DNA of 64,000 nucleotides. Origin: Streptomyces alfalfae. Its GTDB lineage: Bacteria; Actinomycetota; Actinomycetes; Streptomycetales; Streptomycetaceae. Position 1 is the first letter of the stretch; every line of letters starts with the position of its first letter. Under the pieces are notes generated by a model. The model searched no databases, was not told the origin of the DNA, and was given only the letters and a program-made list of their open reading frames with translations. The stretch is from the NCBI RefSeq assembly GCF_004127445.1, contig NZ_QEXM01000043.1:496001-560000 (forward strand), read 5' to 3'. Shown piece after piece: positions 17,433 through 26,154 of the stretch. The translations under genes were made by a program, and so were the position numbers.

Positions 17433-18191
17433 ATGCACGACCACGACATATCCGAGCGCCTCGCCTCCTACGCCGACGTCCTCGCCGGCGAACTCCCCGA
17501 CACCTGGACCAGCACCCACCTCCCGCCAGACGCCAAGGACGACCTCGCCGAACTCACCGACCGCATCTGGGACCTGGACCTGGTCGCCGCAGCCCTGGCC
17601 GAGCACCCCCTGCAGCAGGCAGCCGTCCTCAGCCGCTCCGACGGCGCCCAGCTCATCCTGATCGACCGGCACGACGAACGCGACGGCTTCCTCCTCGCCG
17701 TCGTCGCCCCGCACGCCCTGCCGGACGAGGCGTACCGCGGCGTCCCCGAGCCCAACGGCATCGCCCTGACCGACGACCCGTTCCTCGGCGCCGATCAGGT
17801 CGCCGGCGATCTCCTCGTCCGCTACGACCGTGCGCTCGCCCAGGTCCGGCACAACGCCCTGGACGGCATCCAGCCCTCCCAGCCGGACCGGGTCGTCCTG
17901 ACCTGGCAGCCGGACGGCAGCGTCACCACCGCCCCCGCCGACGACCGGGCCGGCACCATCCTCGCCGCCCACGGCTTCATCCAGGACCCGCACAGCGGCA
18001 TCTACCGCCTGGACGGCGACGACACCCAGGCACAGGCCCGCGCGCTGCGCGAGATAGGCCCGCAGCTCGACGCGCTCGGTATCGGCACCGCCCTCCAGCA
18101 CCCCGCCGGACGCCACGCGCCCACCTCCGCCCGGGCCTCCATGTCGCCGGCCCCCGCCGGCGCCCGCACACCCACCGCCCGGACGCGATGA
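17433..18191 (+). CDS. GF-module protein with acidic N-terminal domain
   Basis: 252 aa; ATG 17433 with AAGGACA upstream was preferred to in-phase codons further left. The first 140 residues form an acidic alpha/beta domain (ISERLASYADVLAGELPDTW; AQLILIDRHDERDGFLLAVV). A GF module occupies about 175-215 (GTILAAHGFIQDPHSGIYRL). The tail is Ala/Pro/Arg-rich. The stop overlaps the next start by 4 nt. Function unknown; related in design to the 16703 product. Confidence 0.6.
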   Translation: MHDHDISERLASYADVLAGELPDTWTSTHLPPDAKDDLAELTDRIWDLDLVAAALAEHPLQQAAVLSRSDGAQLILIDRHDERDGFLLAVVAPHALPDEAYRGVPEPNGIALTDDPFLGADQVAGDLLVRYDRALAQVRHNALDGIQPSQPDRVVLTWQPDGSVTTAPADDRAGTILAAHGFIQDPHSGIYRLDGDDTQAQARALREIGPQLDALGIGTALQHPAGRHAPTSARASMSPAPAGARTPTARTR

Positions 18192-18825
18192 ACCAGACGG
18201 AGCCCGACTTCTGGGTCCTGGAGTATGTCACCATCACCAAGGACCCCCGCACCGGTCTGGTCGTGGCCATCGGCGGCACCGAGCAGGCAGCGGACATTCT
18301 CCAGCGGACCGGCGGCTTCCTCACCTCTCCCGGGCCCCGCGGTGACTACCACCGTCTTCCGCACGGCCTGCCCATCGAGCAGCAGCGCCTGAAGCGACCA
18401 CCGCCTCGCACGCCCTGCTCGCCGCCGGCCACAGCGTCCACCTCGACCCCTCCCTGAACATGCTGGCCGCCCCCGACGGCGACCGTGACGCAGCCCTGCG
18501 CTACCTCGCTGAGCGGGTCTCGGCCGCCGAGACCAGTAGCGAGGTGGCCGAGGTCCTGACCGAGGTAGCTGCGCCCGTGCACGGGCTGCTGCCCCTGACC
18601 AGAGAAGTGATCGTCCGCGCCTGGATCGCCGCCAGTGATCTCCACGGCGCCGCGCCCGGCGAGGAACCCGAGCCCATCGCACGGCTCGGCAGCACGGCCA
18701 ACTCCGTGAGCGAAGCCGCCGGCGTCATCCTGCGCGCCCGCAATCACGCCGCCCGCCCGGCGCAGCCGCCGACCACCGCACCGGCACCGGGCCGTGCACA
18801 GTCCCCGGTATCCCGCCGCCGCTGA
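18188..18825 (+). pseudogene. GF plus helical-module paralogue, frameshifted
   Basis: ATG 18188 starts a frame encoding the GF module (ADILQRTGGFLTSPGPRGDY; HRLPHGLPIEQQRL). Around 18390 the homologous reading shifts by one base: ATTASHALLAAGHSVHLD then continues with the helical module (RYLAERVSAAETSSEVAEVL; LPLTREVIVRAWIAASD) to the stop at 18825. Together the two parts match the domain order of the 16703 protein. Without the shift the first frame stops at 18457. It is either a decayed copy or a one-base sequencing error. Confidence 0.6.
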
Positions 18826-18842
18826 CCCCGGAGAAGAAACGT

Positions 18843-19328
18843 ATGGCCAATCTGGCCGACGAGTACGGCACAGACGTAGAGATCTACATCAAGGCCCTGA
18901 CGACCACCATCCACGCCGACACCCCCACCGGCGCCCCCACCAGCCTCCACGACCTGCTGGAACAGCTCGGTCTCGAACGCCACGAATACCCCACAGGCGA
19001 GCCGCTCTACATCTGGCACACCGTGCCCGACCACCTCGGTGCCGACGAGCAGAAACGCTTGGCGAACCGCGCCATCCCCGCCCTGCTCCTAGCCGGATAC
19101 ACGGTCAACTGCGACCCCGAGGTCTTCGACGAGGCCCTCTACCAGCAGGCCGTGCACCGCCTCCAGGCGCGCGCGGCCCGACCCGCCCCGCAGCAACCGG
19201 CGCACGCCAGTCCCCCCTCGCGCCCCGCACCGGCCCGCACCGGCCCGCCGCACCCCGTAAGCCCGGGCGGCCCCGGCACCACGCCTGGGCCGCCCACCCC
19301 CCGCCCGATTCCACGGAGAAACCCGTAG
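18843..19328 (+). CDS. GF-module-related protein with Pro-rich tail
   Basis: 161 aa; ATG 18843, with GGAGAAGAAA upstream. The N-terminal 110 residues carry a variant of the GF module (DLLEQLGLERHEYPTGEPLY; PALLLAGYTVNCDPEVFD), where VNCDPEVFD parallels VDCDERFD of the 16703 protein. The last 50 residues are Pro/Arg/Ala-rich. No recognised function. Confidence 0.6.
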   Translation: MANLADEYGTDVEIYIKALTTTIHADTPTGAPTSLHDLLEQLGLERHEYPTGEPLYIWHTVPDHLGADEQKRLANRAIPALLLAGYTVNCDPEVFDEALYQQAVHRLQARAARPAPQQPAHASPPSRPAPARTGPPHPVSPGGPGTTPGPPTPRPIPRRNP

Positions 19329-19510
19329 CAGAACGCACACCCGCACCGATCAGCCATCGGCTCAAACCCCGGCTCGCAACCGCCCTGTTCCGCCGCTATC
19401 TACGCGCCTGCATCACGGCCGGCCCCGACCGCGCCTCCCCACTGGCCGGCGCCCGCCCGGACGCCGTCCCCACCGAGGCGCGACGCGTCGGGCAGCGCCA
19501 CCACCACTGA
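19325..19510 (+). CDS. small basic protein, apparent GTA start
   Basis: An open frame of 61 codons ends at TGA 19508-19510. There is no ATG, GTG or TTG near its 5' end, but ACGGAGAAA sits about 5 nt before GTA 19325, which also overlaps the previous stop. The product begins AERTPAPISHRLKPRLA and contains a basic helix (TALFRRYLRACITAG). Spacing to the Shine-Dalgarno and to the next gene (19533) supports a gene here; the near-cognate start is inference. Confidence 0.35.
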   Translation, partial: VAERTPAPISHRLKPRLATALFRRYLRACITAGPDRASPLAGARPDAVPTEARRVGQRHHH

Positions 19511-19532
19511 CCGTCCACACACCTGGAGGAGC

Positions 19533-19916
19533 ATGTCCCACCCCGCCCCCTACCCGGTGAGACTGGCCGACGAGATCACCCGCCAGCTCGGCCAGCTCTC
19601 CGACCACCTCTCTCAGCTCCCCCCGCCCCAGGCAGCGCAGGTCATCGCACGCGTCCTCGACCCGGACAACGGAGTCCTCGGCGGCGTCACTCACCTCGTC
19701 ATCACCGGCAGCCACTTCGCCAAGAACGAGGCAGAACGAGGCGCCCTGCCAGCGGAGGTATGGCTCGCCTTGGGCCGTGCCGCCAACGAACTGCACGACA
19801 TCAGCCTGGACCTGGACGAGCACCAGGACCTCCTCCAGCACCTCGGCACCCGACCGGCCACCAGCGCGGCGAAGCCTCCGGCTCCTGCCCCGCTCGTCGC
19901 ACGGCGGCGCCGGTGA
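19533..19916 (+). CDS. helical-module small protein
   Basis: 127 aa; CTGGAGGAG about 6 nt before ATG 19533. The sequence is a helical module (ADEITRQLGQLSDHLSQLPP; QAAQVIARVLDPDNGVLGGV; LALGRAANELHDISLDLDEH) resembling those in 16703, 18188, 20746 and 28537 products, without a GF module. The stop overlaps the following DUF317 gene start (GTGA), implying coupled translation. Confidence 0.6.
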   Translation: MSHPAPYPVRLADEITRQLGQLSDHLSQLPPPQAAQVIARVLDPDNGVLGGVTHLVITGSHFAKNEAERGALPAEVWLALGRAANELHDISLDLDEHQDLLQHLGTRPATSAAKPPAPAPLVARRRR

Positions 19917-20719
19917 AGAAGAAGCAGTGGCAGGGCTGGGGGCCGGGCGAGCAGGCCGAGCAGCACTACCTCGTCCAGCCCCGTGCCCTGGCCGGCGGCG
20001 GTGACGTCCGGCACGTCTCGGAGTTCCTGCGCGCCTCGGGCTGGCGGGGGGAAAAGTCCAAGAAGGGCGGCCCGCTGCTCATGGAGAGCCCGGACCGCAC
20101 CGTCCGCGTCGCCTACGACCCCTACATCCTGCCGGGCGGATGGACCATCCACGGCCGGGCAGGCGGCGCGACCGGTGAATGGTCTGCGCACCTGGGCCGG
20201 CAGACTCCGGTGGAGATCGTCGCCGGTCTTACCGACGCCCTCACCCGCCCCCGCTCCGCACACGCCCCCAACGTCTGGGCACCTCTGCAGGAGCAGAACT
20301 GGCACACGCGGTTCGAGGAACAGGACTATTCGGCGAGCAGCCCCGACGGCACCGCATGGATGCAGTACCGCCAGGGCGTCGATGGCTCGGCGATGTGGTG
20401 GACCGGAGCGCAGGACAAGCAGGGCAACGGCTGGACTGCCCACTTCACGCCGAACACGCCGATACACCTGGTCCAAGCCTTCTCCACCGAACTTGCCGGC
20501 CCGGACCCAGTGATGCGCCCACGCGGACGTGTCCCGCACAGCGCCCAGATCCGGACCTGGTCGGTCTCCGTCAAGCCCTCCCAGCTCAGCGCCTGGCAGC
20601 AGGCCCGGATTACAGCTGCCCGCGCCGCCACCTGGGCCCGCAACAGCGCCCGAAGCGCCCGGCCCCGCACCACCGCCCGTCCCTACGCCCCAGCCGGCGG
20701 TGCCCGGACCCGCCGCTGA
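19913..20719 (+). CDS. DUF317 (SPDY-domain) protein
   Basis: 268 aa from GTG 19913. It contains two DUF317 units. The first has YLVQPRALAGGGDVRHVSEF, MESPDRTVRVAYDP, and WSAHLGRQTPVEIVAGLTDA. The second has ASSPDGTAWMQYRQG and WTAHFTPNTPIHLVQAFSTE. The family is actinomycete-specific, abundant on mobile and plasmid-like regions, and of unknown function. The C-terminus is a basic Ala/Arg tail. This is the first of five such genes in the island. Confidence 0.85.
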   Translation: MKKKQWQGWGPGEQAEQHYLVQPRALAGGGDVRHVSEFLRASGWRGEKSKKGGPLLMESPDRTVRVAYDPYILPGGWTIHGRAGGATGEWSAHLGRQTPVEIVAGLTDALTRPRSAHAPNVWAPLQEQNWHTRFEEQDYSASSPDGTAWMQYRQGVDGSAMWWTGAQDKQGNGWTAHFTPNTPIHLVQAFSTELAGPDPVMRPRGRVPHSAQIRTWSVSVKPSQLSAWQQARITAARAATWARNSARSARPRTTARPYAPAGGARTRR

Positions 20720-20745
20720 TCTCCATCCCTATCTGAAGGAGCCCG

Positions 20746-21099
20746 ATGCCTGCCCCCACCCCGGAAACCCTGCGCGCCCTGACCGAAATCCTGTCGGACG
20801 TCACCGAGTACCTGCGCGAGAATCCCGACCCCGATGAAGCCCTCGCCCTCGTTGAGCCGCTCCTCGACGAGTACACGGGCCTGCCCGTCCAGCTCGCCGA
20901 CACCCTGCGTGCCCTCGCCCGCACCGTCCAGGAGCACCAGGCCATCCCACGCACCGCGCACGTCAACCTCCTGATCGCCGAGCTGCGCAGCGCCGCCTGG
21001 GAACAGACCGACCAGCACACCCTCCACTACGTCCTGGACGAGCTGCGCGCGCTGCACGACGACGCCGAGAGCGGGCAGGGGTGCAGCCGGTGCCGTTGA
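20746..21099 (+). CDS. helical-module small protein
   Basis: 117 aa; GAAGGAG before ATG 20746. All-helical, acidic (TEILSDVTEYLRENPDPDEA; LADTLRALARTVQEHQAI; YVLDELRALHDDAESGQG). Related in pattern to the 19533 protein. Its 3' end overlaps the next DUF317 gene by 19 nt. Like 19533, it precedes a DUF317 gene directly, so helical-module and DUF317 proteins may form pairs. Confidence 0.6.
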   Translation: MPAPTPETLRALTEILSDVTEYLRENPDPDEALALVEPLLDEYTGLPVQLADTLRALARTVQEHQAIPRTAHVNLLIAELRSAAWEQTDQHTLHYVLDELRALHDDAESGQGCSRCR

Positions 21100-21911
21100 G
21101 CGAGCGCGAGCTCGACGCCTTCGCCGACAAGCACGCCGGGCAGATCCCCTTCGACACCAGCCCCCGCCACCTCGCCGGTCCGGGCGACGCCCGCCACGTC
21201 ACCCATGGCCTGGCCGCGGCCGGATGGGCCACGGTCTTCGACCCGCTCAGCACCGAGATCGTGATGGCCAGCCCCGATCACCGCTACCGCTTGCAGTTCG
21301 ACCCGCAGACCGCCACCTCCGCCTGGTGGCGGCTGCGGGCCGCCCCCGGCGACAACGAACACGGCTGGTACGCGGAGTTCGGTGAACTCGTGCCGGCCGA
21401 GGTTCTCGCCGGCCTCACCGACGCCCTCATCACACCGCCCTCATCGCAACCGGACCCCTGGCAGCCCGTGACCAGCGCAGGCTGGCAGCACGACGATGCC
21501 AAGGCAGCGCTCTCTCCGGACTCGCTGTGCCGCATCGAACACCGCCCCACGAGTGAGTTCCATGAACGGCCGTCCTGGCACATCGAGGTCAGGACAAGCA
21601 GCGACGCATCATTCCCGGGCCCGCGGATCTGGCATGCCTTCCTCGACGAGCACGTTCCCGATCGCCTCGTCGGTGCCTTCCTGGGCGCGCTGGCCGACCA
21701 GAGCCCGCTGCAGCGCGGCATGTTCGACCGCACCGCCCACTACAGCGCCGTCAAAGAGCCGAGCCCACTGCGCCAGCAGCAGGTAGTCGACGCGCACACC
21801 GCCCGGGTGAAGACGCTCCGCGCACAGGCCCGCGCCGTGCGCCGTCAGCAGACTGCCCCCGCGACACCCCCGGCGCCCCCGACCGTCGTCCAGTCGGCCG
21901 CCCGCCGCTGA
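21081..21911 (+). CDS. DUF317 (SPDY-domain) protein
   Basis: 276 aa from GTG 21081, with GGGCAGGG upstream. Two DUF317 units are visible: SPRHLAGPGDARHVTHGLAA with MASPDHRYRLQFDP and AEVLAGLTDALITPP, then a weaker unit (CRIEHRPTSEFHERPSW; ERPSWHIEVRTSS) ending RLVGAFLGALADQSPL. A basic C-terminal helix (ARVKTLRAQARAVRRQQ) follows. No catalytic residues can be assigned. Confidence 0.82.
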   Translation: MQPVPLSERELDAFADKHAGQIPFDTSPRHLAGPGDARHVTHGLAAAGWATVFDPLSTEIVMASPDHRYRLQFDPQTATSAWWRLRAAPGDNEHGWYAEFGELVPAEVLAGLTDALITPPSSQPDPWQPVTSAGWQHDDAKAALSPDSLCRIEHRPTSEFHERPSWHIEVRTSSDASFPGPRIWHAFLDEHVPDRLVGAFLGALADQSPLQRGMFDRTAHYSAVKEPSPLRQQQVVDAHTARVKTLRAQARAVRRQQTAPATPPAPPTVVQSAARR

Positions 21912-21921
21912 CCTTAAAAGG

Positions 21922-22512
21922 ATGCTCTCATCTCCCGCAACCCCGAACCACGGCCGCCGCACCTCGTTGCGGCGCCTCAATCGCTATCTGCGCCACAGTG
22001 AACGGATCCTGGCGTCCTGGGACGCCTTCACCGAGTGCAATACGGACCTGGACGGCTGGCCCTTCGACCAGGACGCCTACGGCCGCCTGGCCGCCGTCCG
22101 TGACGCAGACACCGCCGCAGCGTTCGCCAGTATCCGCCCCGGTGCCCGTCAGTTGCTGGCCACCGCCCGGCTCCAGCTCCAGCACCTGCCCGCACACCTC
22201 ACTCGGGCCAGCTGGCCCGGGCAGTTGACCATCCTGGAGGAGGCACTGAGCCACCTCGACGCCCTGGACGCCCGGTGGCAAGAGACCCGGGCCCAGTTCC
22301 CCGAGGGCGCCGGACCGGGCAGCGCAGCGTATGTCGACGCGCTGGACGAGCATCACGCGGAGTGCTGGAGCTATCTGGACGACTGGGCCTGCCACGGCCG
22401 CGTCGTCCTCGACATCCAGGCCGCCGCACGCCGAGCACCGTCCCGGCCGAAGCGCCCGCCGATTCCCGCCCTGACGTCGCGGCGCAGCGGACGCGGCGGG
22501 AGTGGTCGGTGA
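21922..22512 (+). CDS. unrecognised helical protein between DUF317 genes
   Basis: 196 aa; ATG 21922. AAAAGG lies immediately before the start, so initiation is poorly defined. The sequence is helical (RLNRYLRHSERILASWDAFT; GARQLLATARLQLQHLPAHL; SHLDALDARWQETRAQF) with a basic C-terminal tail. The stop overlaps the GTG start of the next DUF317 gene. It repeats the pattern 'helical protein then DUF317'. Confidence 0.55.
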   Translation: MLSSPATPNHGRRTSLRRLNRYLRHSERILASWDAFTECNTDLDGWPFDQDAYGRLAAVRDADTAAAFASIRPGARQLLATARLQLQHLPAHLTRASWPGQLTILEEALSHLDALDARWQETRAQFPEGAGPGSAAYVDALDEHHAECWSYLDDWACHGRVVLDIQAAARRAPSRPKRPPIPALTSRRSGRGGSGR

Positions 22513-23291
22513 CCATGCCCGAGGTCGCCGTCAACGTTGACATCGACTACGTCGCCCCGCGCCACCTGGCCGGCGGCGGTGACCCCGCCTGGGTCACCGC
22601 CCCTCTCCACCGTGCCTGCGGCTGGAGCTACGGTCACGCCCCCCTGATGCCTCGCGTTCTGCTTTCCAGCCCCGACCAGAAGGCCCTCCTGCGGCTGGAG
22701 CCTGACCCCGACGGACGGTGGTGGACTCTGCAGCACGCCCCCGCGCTGGACCGGCCAGCCTGGTTCGCCAGCTTCGATGCCCGCACCCCCGTCGAGATGA
22801 TCGCTGCGTTCACCGACGTGCTGACCGATCCCACTGCCGATCGAGCAGACAACGGGGATCCGCAGGAGCCGCTTCTGACAGCGGGCTGGTCTCCGTCCTA
22901 CAGCCACCACCGGCTGGCCTCACCCGACGGCACCGTCCGCGTCGAGGCCGACGAGACAACCGGGGCCTGGTGGGTCGACACCGCCCTCCGCGACTTCCGG
23001 ACTCTGCTGTGGCAAGCCCACTTCAGCGAGCACACCCCACCCCACCTGATCACCGCGTTCACCGCCGCGCTCACCGACCCCCGACCGGTGCCCCGCACTG
23101 CCAGCCCTTCCAGCCTCCCAACTCACAGCCCGGACCTCATCACCCTCTCGCACCGGGAAGTACCCGCCACGCAGGTCGCCGGCGCCCTGGAAGAACGCAT
23201 CCGCTCCCTCGCCGCACGCCGATCCGGGCCACCGGCGACGAGTACGCATCCTCCGCAACGGCCGCAGGCCGAGCGCCACCGCCAGCGCTGA
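22509..23291 (+). CDS. DUF317 (SPDY-domain) protein
   Basis: 260 aa from GTG 22509 (overlaps the preceding stop); an ATG two codons later is an alternative. This is the most typical family member here: YVAPRHLAGGGDPAWVTAPL, LSSPDQKALLRLEPD, DARTPVEMIAAFTDVLTDP in the first unit, and LASPDGTVRVEADE, HFSEHTPPHLITAFTAALTD in the second. The tail contains a helix (EERIRSLAARRSG). It lies directly upstream of the coupling protein gene. Confidence 0.87.
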   Translation: MTMPEVAVNVDIDYVAPRHLAGGGDPAWVTAPLHRACGWSYGHAPLMPRVLLSSPDQKALLRLEPDPDGRWWTLQHAPALDRPAWFASFDARTPVEMIAAFTDVLTDPTADRADNGDPQEPLLTAGWSPSYSHHRLASPDGTVRVEADETTGAWWVDTALRDFRTLLWQAHFSEHTPPHLITAFTAALTDPRPVPRTASPSSLPTHSPDLITLSHREVPATQVAGALEERIRSLAARRSGPPATSTHPPQRPQAERHRQR

Positions 23292-23323
23292 TCCCTCCGT
23301 CCCCGCCTGGAAGCACCTAGCCC

Positions 23324-25114
23324 TTGCCCCCCTCCTCCTCCAGCAGCAACACCGACGGATACGACCTCGTCCTGCGCCTCCTGCTCGGCGTGCTCGCCGT
23401 CGTCGTCCCCCTGTCCCACCTGGCCTGGCTGTGCGGCAACCTCACCGCCTCCCTCACCGGAGGCAGCTGGGCCCCCTACCAGCCCACCAACGCCTTGCTC
23501 CACCCCGAGCAGGTCTGGCCCGAGGCTGGGAAGAATGCCCTACTCATCGGGGCACGCATCGTTCCCGTTCTGCTCCTCCTGGCTCTCGGGGTAACGGCGG
23601 TCGCCCTGTGGCTCCGGCACAAGAACCGAGGCGGCAGCCGGAAGAAGATCACCGGCATGGCCAAGGCCCGGGACATCGAGCCCCTGATGGCCAAGGCGAT
23701 CACCGACAAGGCCCGCTCGCTGCGTCCGAGCCTCAAGGACGCCAAGCACATCGAAGCCCGCGACACCGGCATCCTCCTGGGTAACCTGCAGAACACCCGG
23801 CACGAGGTGCGCATGGGCTATGAGGATGTGGCCGTCGCCATCATGGCGCCCCGCTCGGGCAAGACCACCTCGCTCGCCATCCCCTCGATGCTCGCCGCGC
23901 CCGGCCCCGTCCTGCTGACCTCGAACAAGGCCGCAGGTGACGCCTTCACCGCCACATACGAGGCCCGCTGCCGCGTCGGGCAGGTGTGGACCATGGACCC
24001 ACAGCAGATCGCGTACGCCGCACGCGAGATGTGGTGGAACCCCCTCGCCAGCGCGAAAACCCTGGACGGAGCGAACCGGCTCGCCGGCCACTTCCTCGCC
24101 GCCTCGGTGGACACCTCCCAGCAGAGCGACTTCTGGTCCAAGGCCGGCAGCAACATCCTCTCCCAACTGCTGCTGGCCGCAGCGCTCGACGAGCGGCCCA
24201 TCACCGACATCATGCAGTGGCTCGCCTTCCCCGCCGACCGCACCCCGCTCGACATCCTCCGCGACCACGACTTCGCCGCCGTCGCAGCCCAGCTCAAGGG
24301 CACCGTCGAGGGCCCCCCGGAGACCCGCGACGGCATCTACGAGACCGCCCGCCAGTACGCCGCCGCCCTGCTGAACAACGAGATCGCCGCCTGGGTCACC
24401 CCGCAGAAGGATGTCCCCGAGTTCCGCCCGTCGGAGTTCGTCACCTCCACCGACACGCTGTTCCTGCTGAGCAAGGACGGCGGAGGCGGGGCCTCGGCGC
24501 TGATCGCCGCGTGCGCGGACTCCGTCATGCGCGCGGCCACCGCCCAGGCCGAACGCGCCGGCGGACGCTTGGACCCGCCCATGCTGGCGATCCTCGACGA
24601 GGCCGCCAACGTGTGCAAGATCAGCGACCTGCCGGACCTGTACTCCCACCTCGGCTCCCGCGGAATCATCCCGATCACCATCCTCCAGTCCTACCGCCAG
24701 GGCCAGAAGGTCTGGGGAGACGCGGGCATGGACGCTATGTGGTCCGCCTCGACCGTCAAGGTCATCGGCTCCGGCATCGACGACCCCGACTTCGCCGACA
24801 AGCTCTCCCGCCTGATCGGCGACCACGACGTGGAGACCACATCGACCTCGCACTCGGAGTCCGGCAAGAGCACGTCGGTGTCGATGCGGCAGGAACGGAT
24901 CCTGCCCGCCGACGCGATCCGCGCCCTGCCCAAGGGCACCGCCCTGTGCTTCGCCACCGGCATGCGCGCCGCGATGCTCGACCTGCGGCCGTGGTACCGA
25001 GAGCCAGGAGCCGGGGAACTGTCCGCGGCGTCCGCCCGCGCGTCGAAGGCGATCACGGCTCGCGCCGTCGCGAAGCACGCGCCGACACAGTCCGACTTCG
25101 GGACGGCCGCGTGA
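23324..25114 (+). CDS. VirD4/TraG-type conjugative coupling protein
   Basis: 596 aa from TTG 23324. Two membrane segments lie near residues 14-38 and 72-96, followed by a cytoplasmic ATPase: Walker A APRSGKTTS at about 175-183, Walker B PMLAILDEAANV, and a TraM-recognition-like end (GIIPITILQSYRQGQKVWGD). These ATPases dock relaxase-bound DNA to a secretion channel in the membrane. No VirB-like channel genes are adjacent, so the element is probably mobilizable, or its channel genes lie outside the window. It differs from the FtsK-like TraB of classical Streptomyces plasmids. Confidence 0.85.
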   Translation: MPPSSSSSNTDGYDLVLRLLLGVLAVVVPLSHLAWLCGNLTASLTGGSWAPYQPTNALLHPEQVWPEAGKNALLIGARIVPVLLLLALGVTAVALWLRHKNRGGSRKKITGMAKARDIEPLMAKAITDKARSLRPSLKDAKHIEARDTGILLGNLQNTRHEVRMGYEDVAVAIMAPRSGKTTSLAIPSMLAAPGPVLLTSNKAAGDAFTATYEARCRVGQVWTMDPQQIAYAAREMWWNPLASAKTLDGANRLAGHFLAASVDTSQQSDFWSKAGSNILSQLLLAAALDERPITDIMQWLAFPADRTPLDILRDHDFAAVAAQLKGTVEGPPETRDGIYETARQYAAALLNNEIAAWVTPQKDVPEFRPSEFVTSTDTLFLLSKDGGGGASALIAACADSVMRAATAQAERAGGRLDPPMLAILDEAANVCKISDLPDLYSHLGSRGIIPITILQSYRQGQKVWGDAGMDAMWSASTVKVIGSGIDDPDFADKLSRLIGDHDVETTSTSHSESGKSTSVSMRQERILPADAIRALPKGTALCFATGMRAAMLDLRPWYREPGAGELSAASARASKAITARAVAKHAPTQSDFGTAA

Positions 25115-25497
25115 GCGACATACCGTTGCACCTGGTGCCGGTCCGCTCCCGTGAGGCGAAGGACTTCGTGCGCGCCTGGCACCGTCACCACCCGCCGCCC
25201 GCAGGACAGATCTTCGCGGTCGGCGCCGCCGACGAGAGGGGCACGCTGCGCGCCGTGGCCATCGTCGGCCGGCCGGTGGCCCGTCACCTGGACGACGGCG
25301 CCACCCTCGAAGTCACCCGGACCGCCAGCGACGGCGCCCGCAACACCAACTCACTGCTCTATGGGGCCGCGTGGCGGGCGGCGAAGGCCCTCGGCTATCG
25401 CCGGCTGGTCACCTACACGCACGACGGCGAGAGCGGCGCATCACTGCGCGGCGCCGGGTGGCGCGTCATCGCCAGCCGGCCGCCCCGCGCCGGATGA
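25111..25497 (+). CDS. XF1762-family protein
   Basis: 128 aa from GTG 25111, overlapping the coupling-protein stop. Conserved blocks of the XF1762 family are visible: VRSREAKDFVRAWHRHHPPP, GQIFAVGAADERG, VGRPVARHLDDGATLEVTR, and GYRRLVTYTHDGESGASLR. The fold resembles a GNAT acetyltransferase; the family is frequent in phages and plasmids but its substrate is unknown. Its stop overlaps the next start (ATGA). Confidence 0.82.
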   Translation: MSDIPLHLVPVRSREAKDFVRAWHRHHPPPAGQIFAVGAADERGTLRAVAIVGRPVARHLDDGATLEVTRTASDGARNTNSLLYGAAWRAAKALGYRRLVTYTHDGESGASLRGAGWRVIASRPPRAG

Positions 25498-26067
25498 CAC
25501 ACCCCGTCCCGCCCACGAGCCGGCCACGGCAACGACCACGTCCCCCGCCTGCTGTGGGAAGCCCTGTGACCGAGCCCGTTCCTGCACCCCAACGGACCGC
25601 CCATCTCACCTTGCCCCGTACCGCCCCGCGTCCTCCCGGAGTTGTCCTGCACACCGTCGACCTGACCGAACACACCCGCCTTCTCGGCGAGGTGGCCTCC
25701 GCCCTGATGGAGCCGTCCGCGGAGGCGGCACGCATCCGGGACGGCGAGATCGCCAAGCCCGTCCGAGAGATCGATCTCCCTCGCCGCCACCTTGTGCAAC
25801 CTCGCCATCCATCACCGCACCGAGATCCTGCTGTACGAGGACGCCGACCCCACCCCCGCCACCAGCCGTAATCAACTCCGCCGCGGCGGCGCCGAGATGC
25901 AGCGAGCAGCCACCACCTATCGCGCCGTGGCGCGACGGCTCTCCCGACGCCTCACCTCATTCTCGGCGCGCGCTGAGGGCCGGCAGCTCATCGCCGAGGC
26001 CCACGGGCCCAGCCCGCAGAAGGCACCCTCCGCGCCACCCGTGCCGGCTGCCCGACGCCGCGTATGA
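25494..26067 (+). pseudogene. unrecognised protein, frameshifted near 25775
   Basis: ATG 25494 overlaps the previous stop; GTG 25566 is an alternative start. The first frame encodes VVLHTVDLTEHTRLLGEVA and AARIRDGEIAKPVRE. The coherent continuation is in the next frame (SISLAATLCNLAIHHRTEIL; MQRAATTYRAVARRLSRRL) to the stop at 26067. The combined product would be about 190 aa and helical. Without the shift, the first frame runs to 25871 in low-complexity sequence. It is a real mutation or a one-base error. Confidence 0.45.
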
Positions 26068-26154
26068 CGACACCGCCACCCGCCCCTGTCACCACGCAGA
26101 CGGCCGCCCGAAGCCGCTGACCCATCCTCCAGCGCTACCCCTTCCAAGGTCGCG

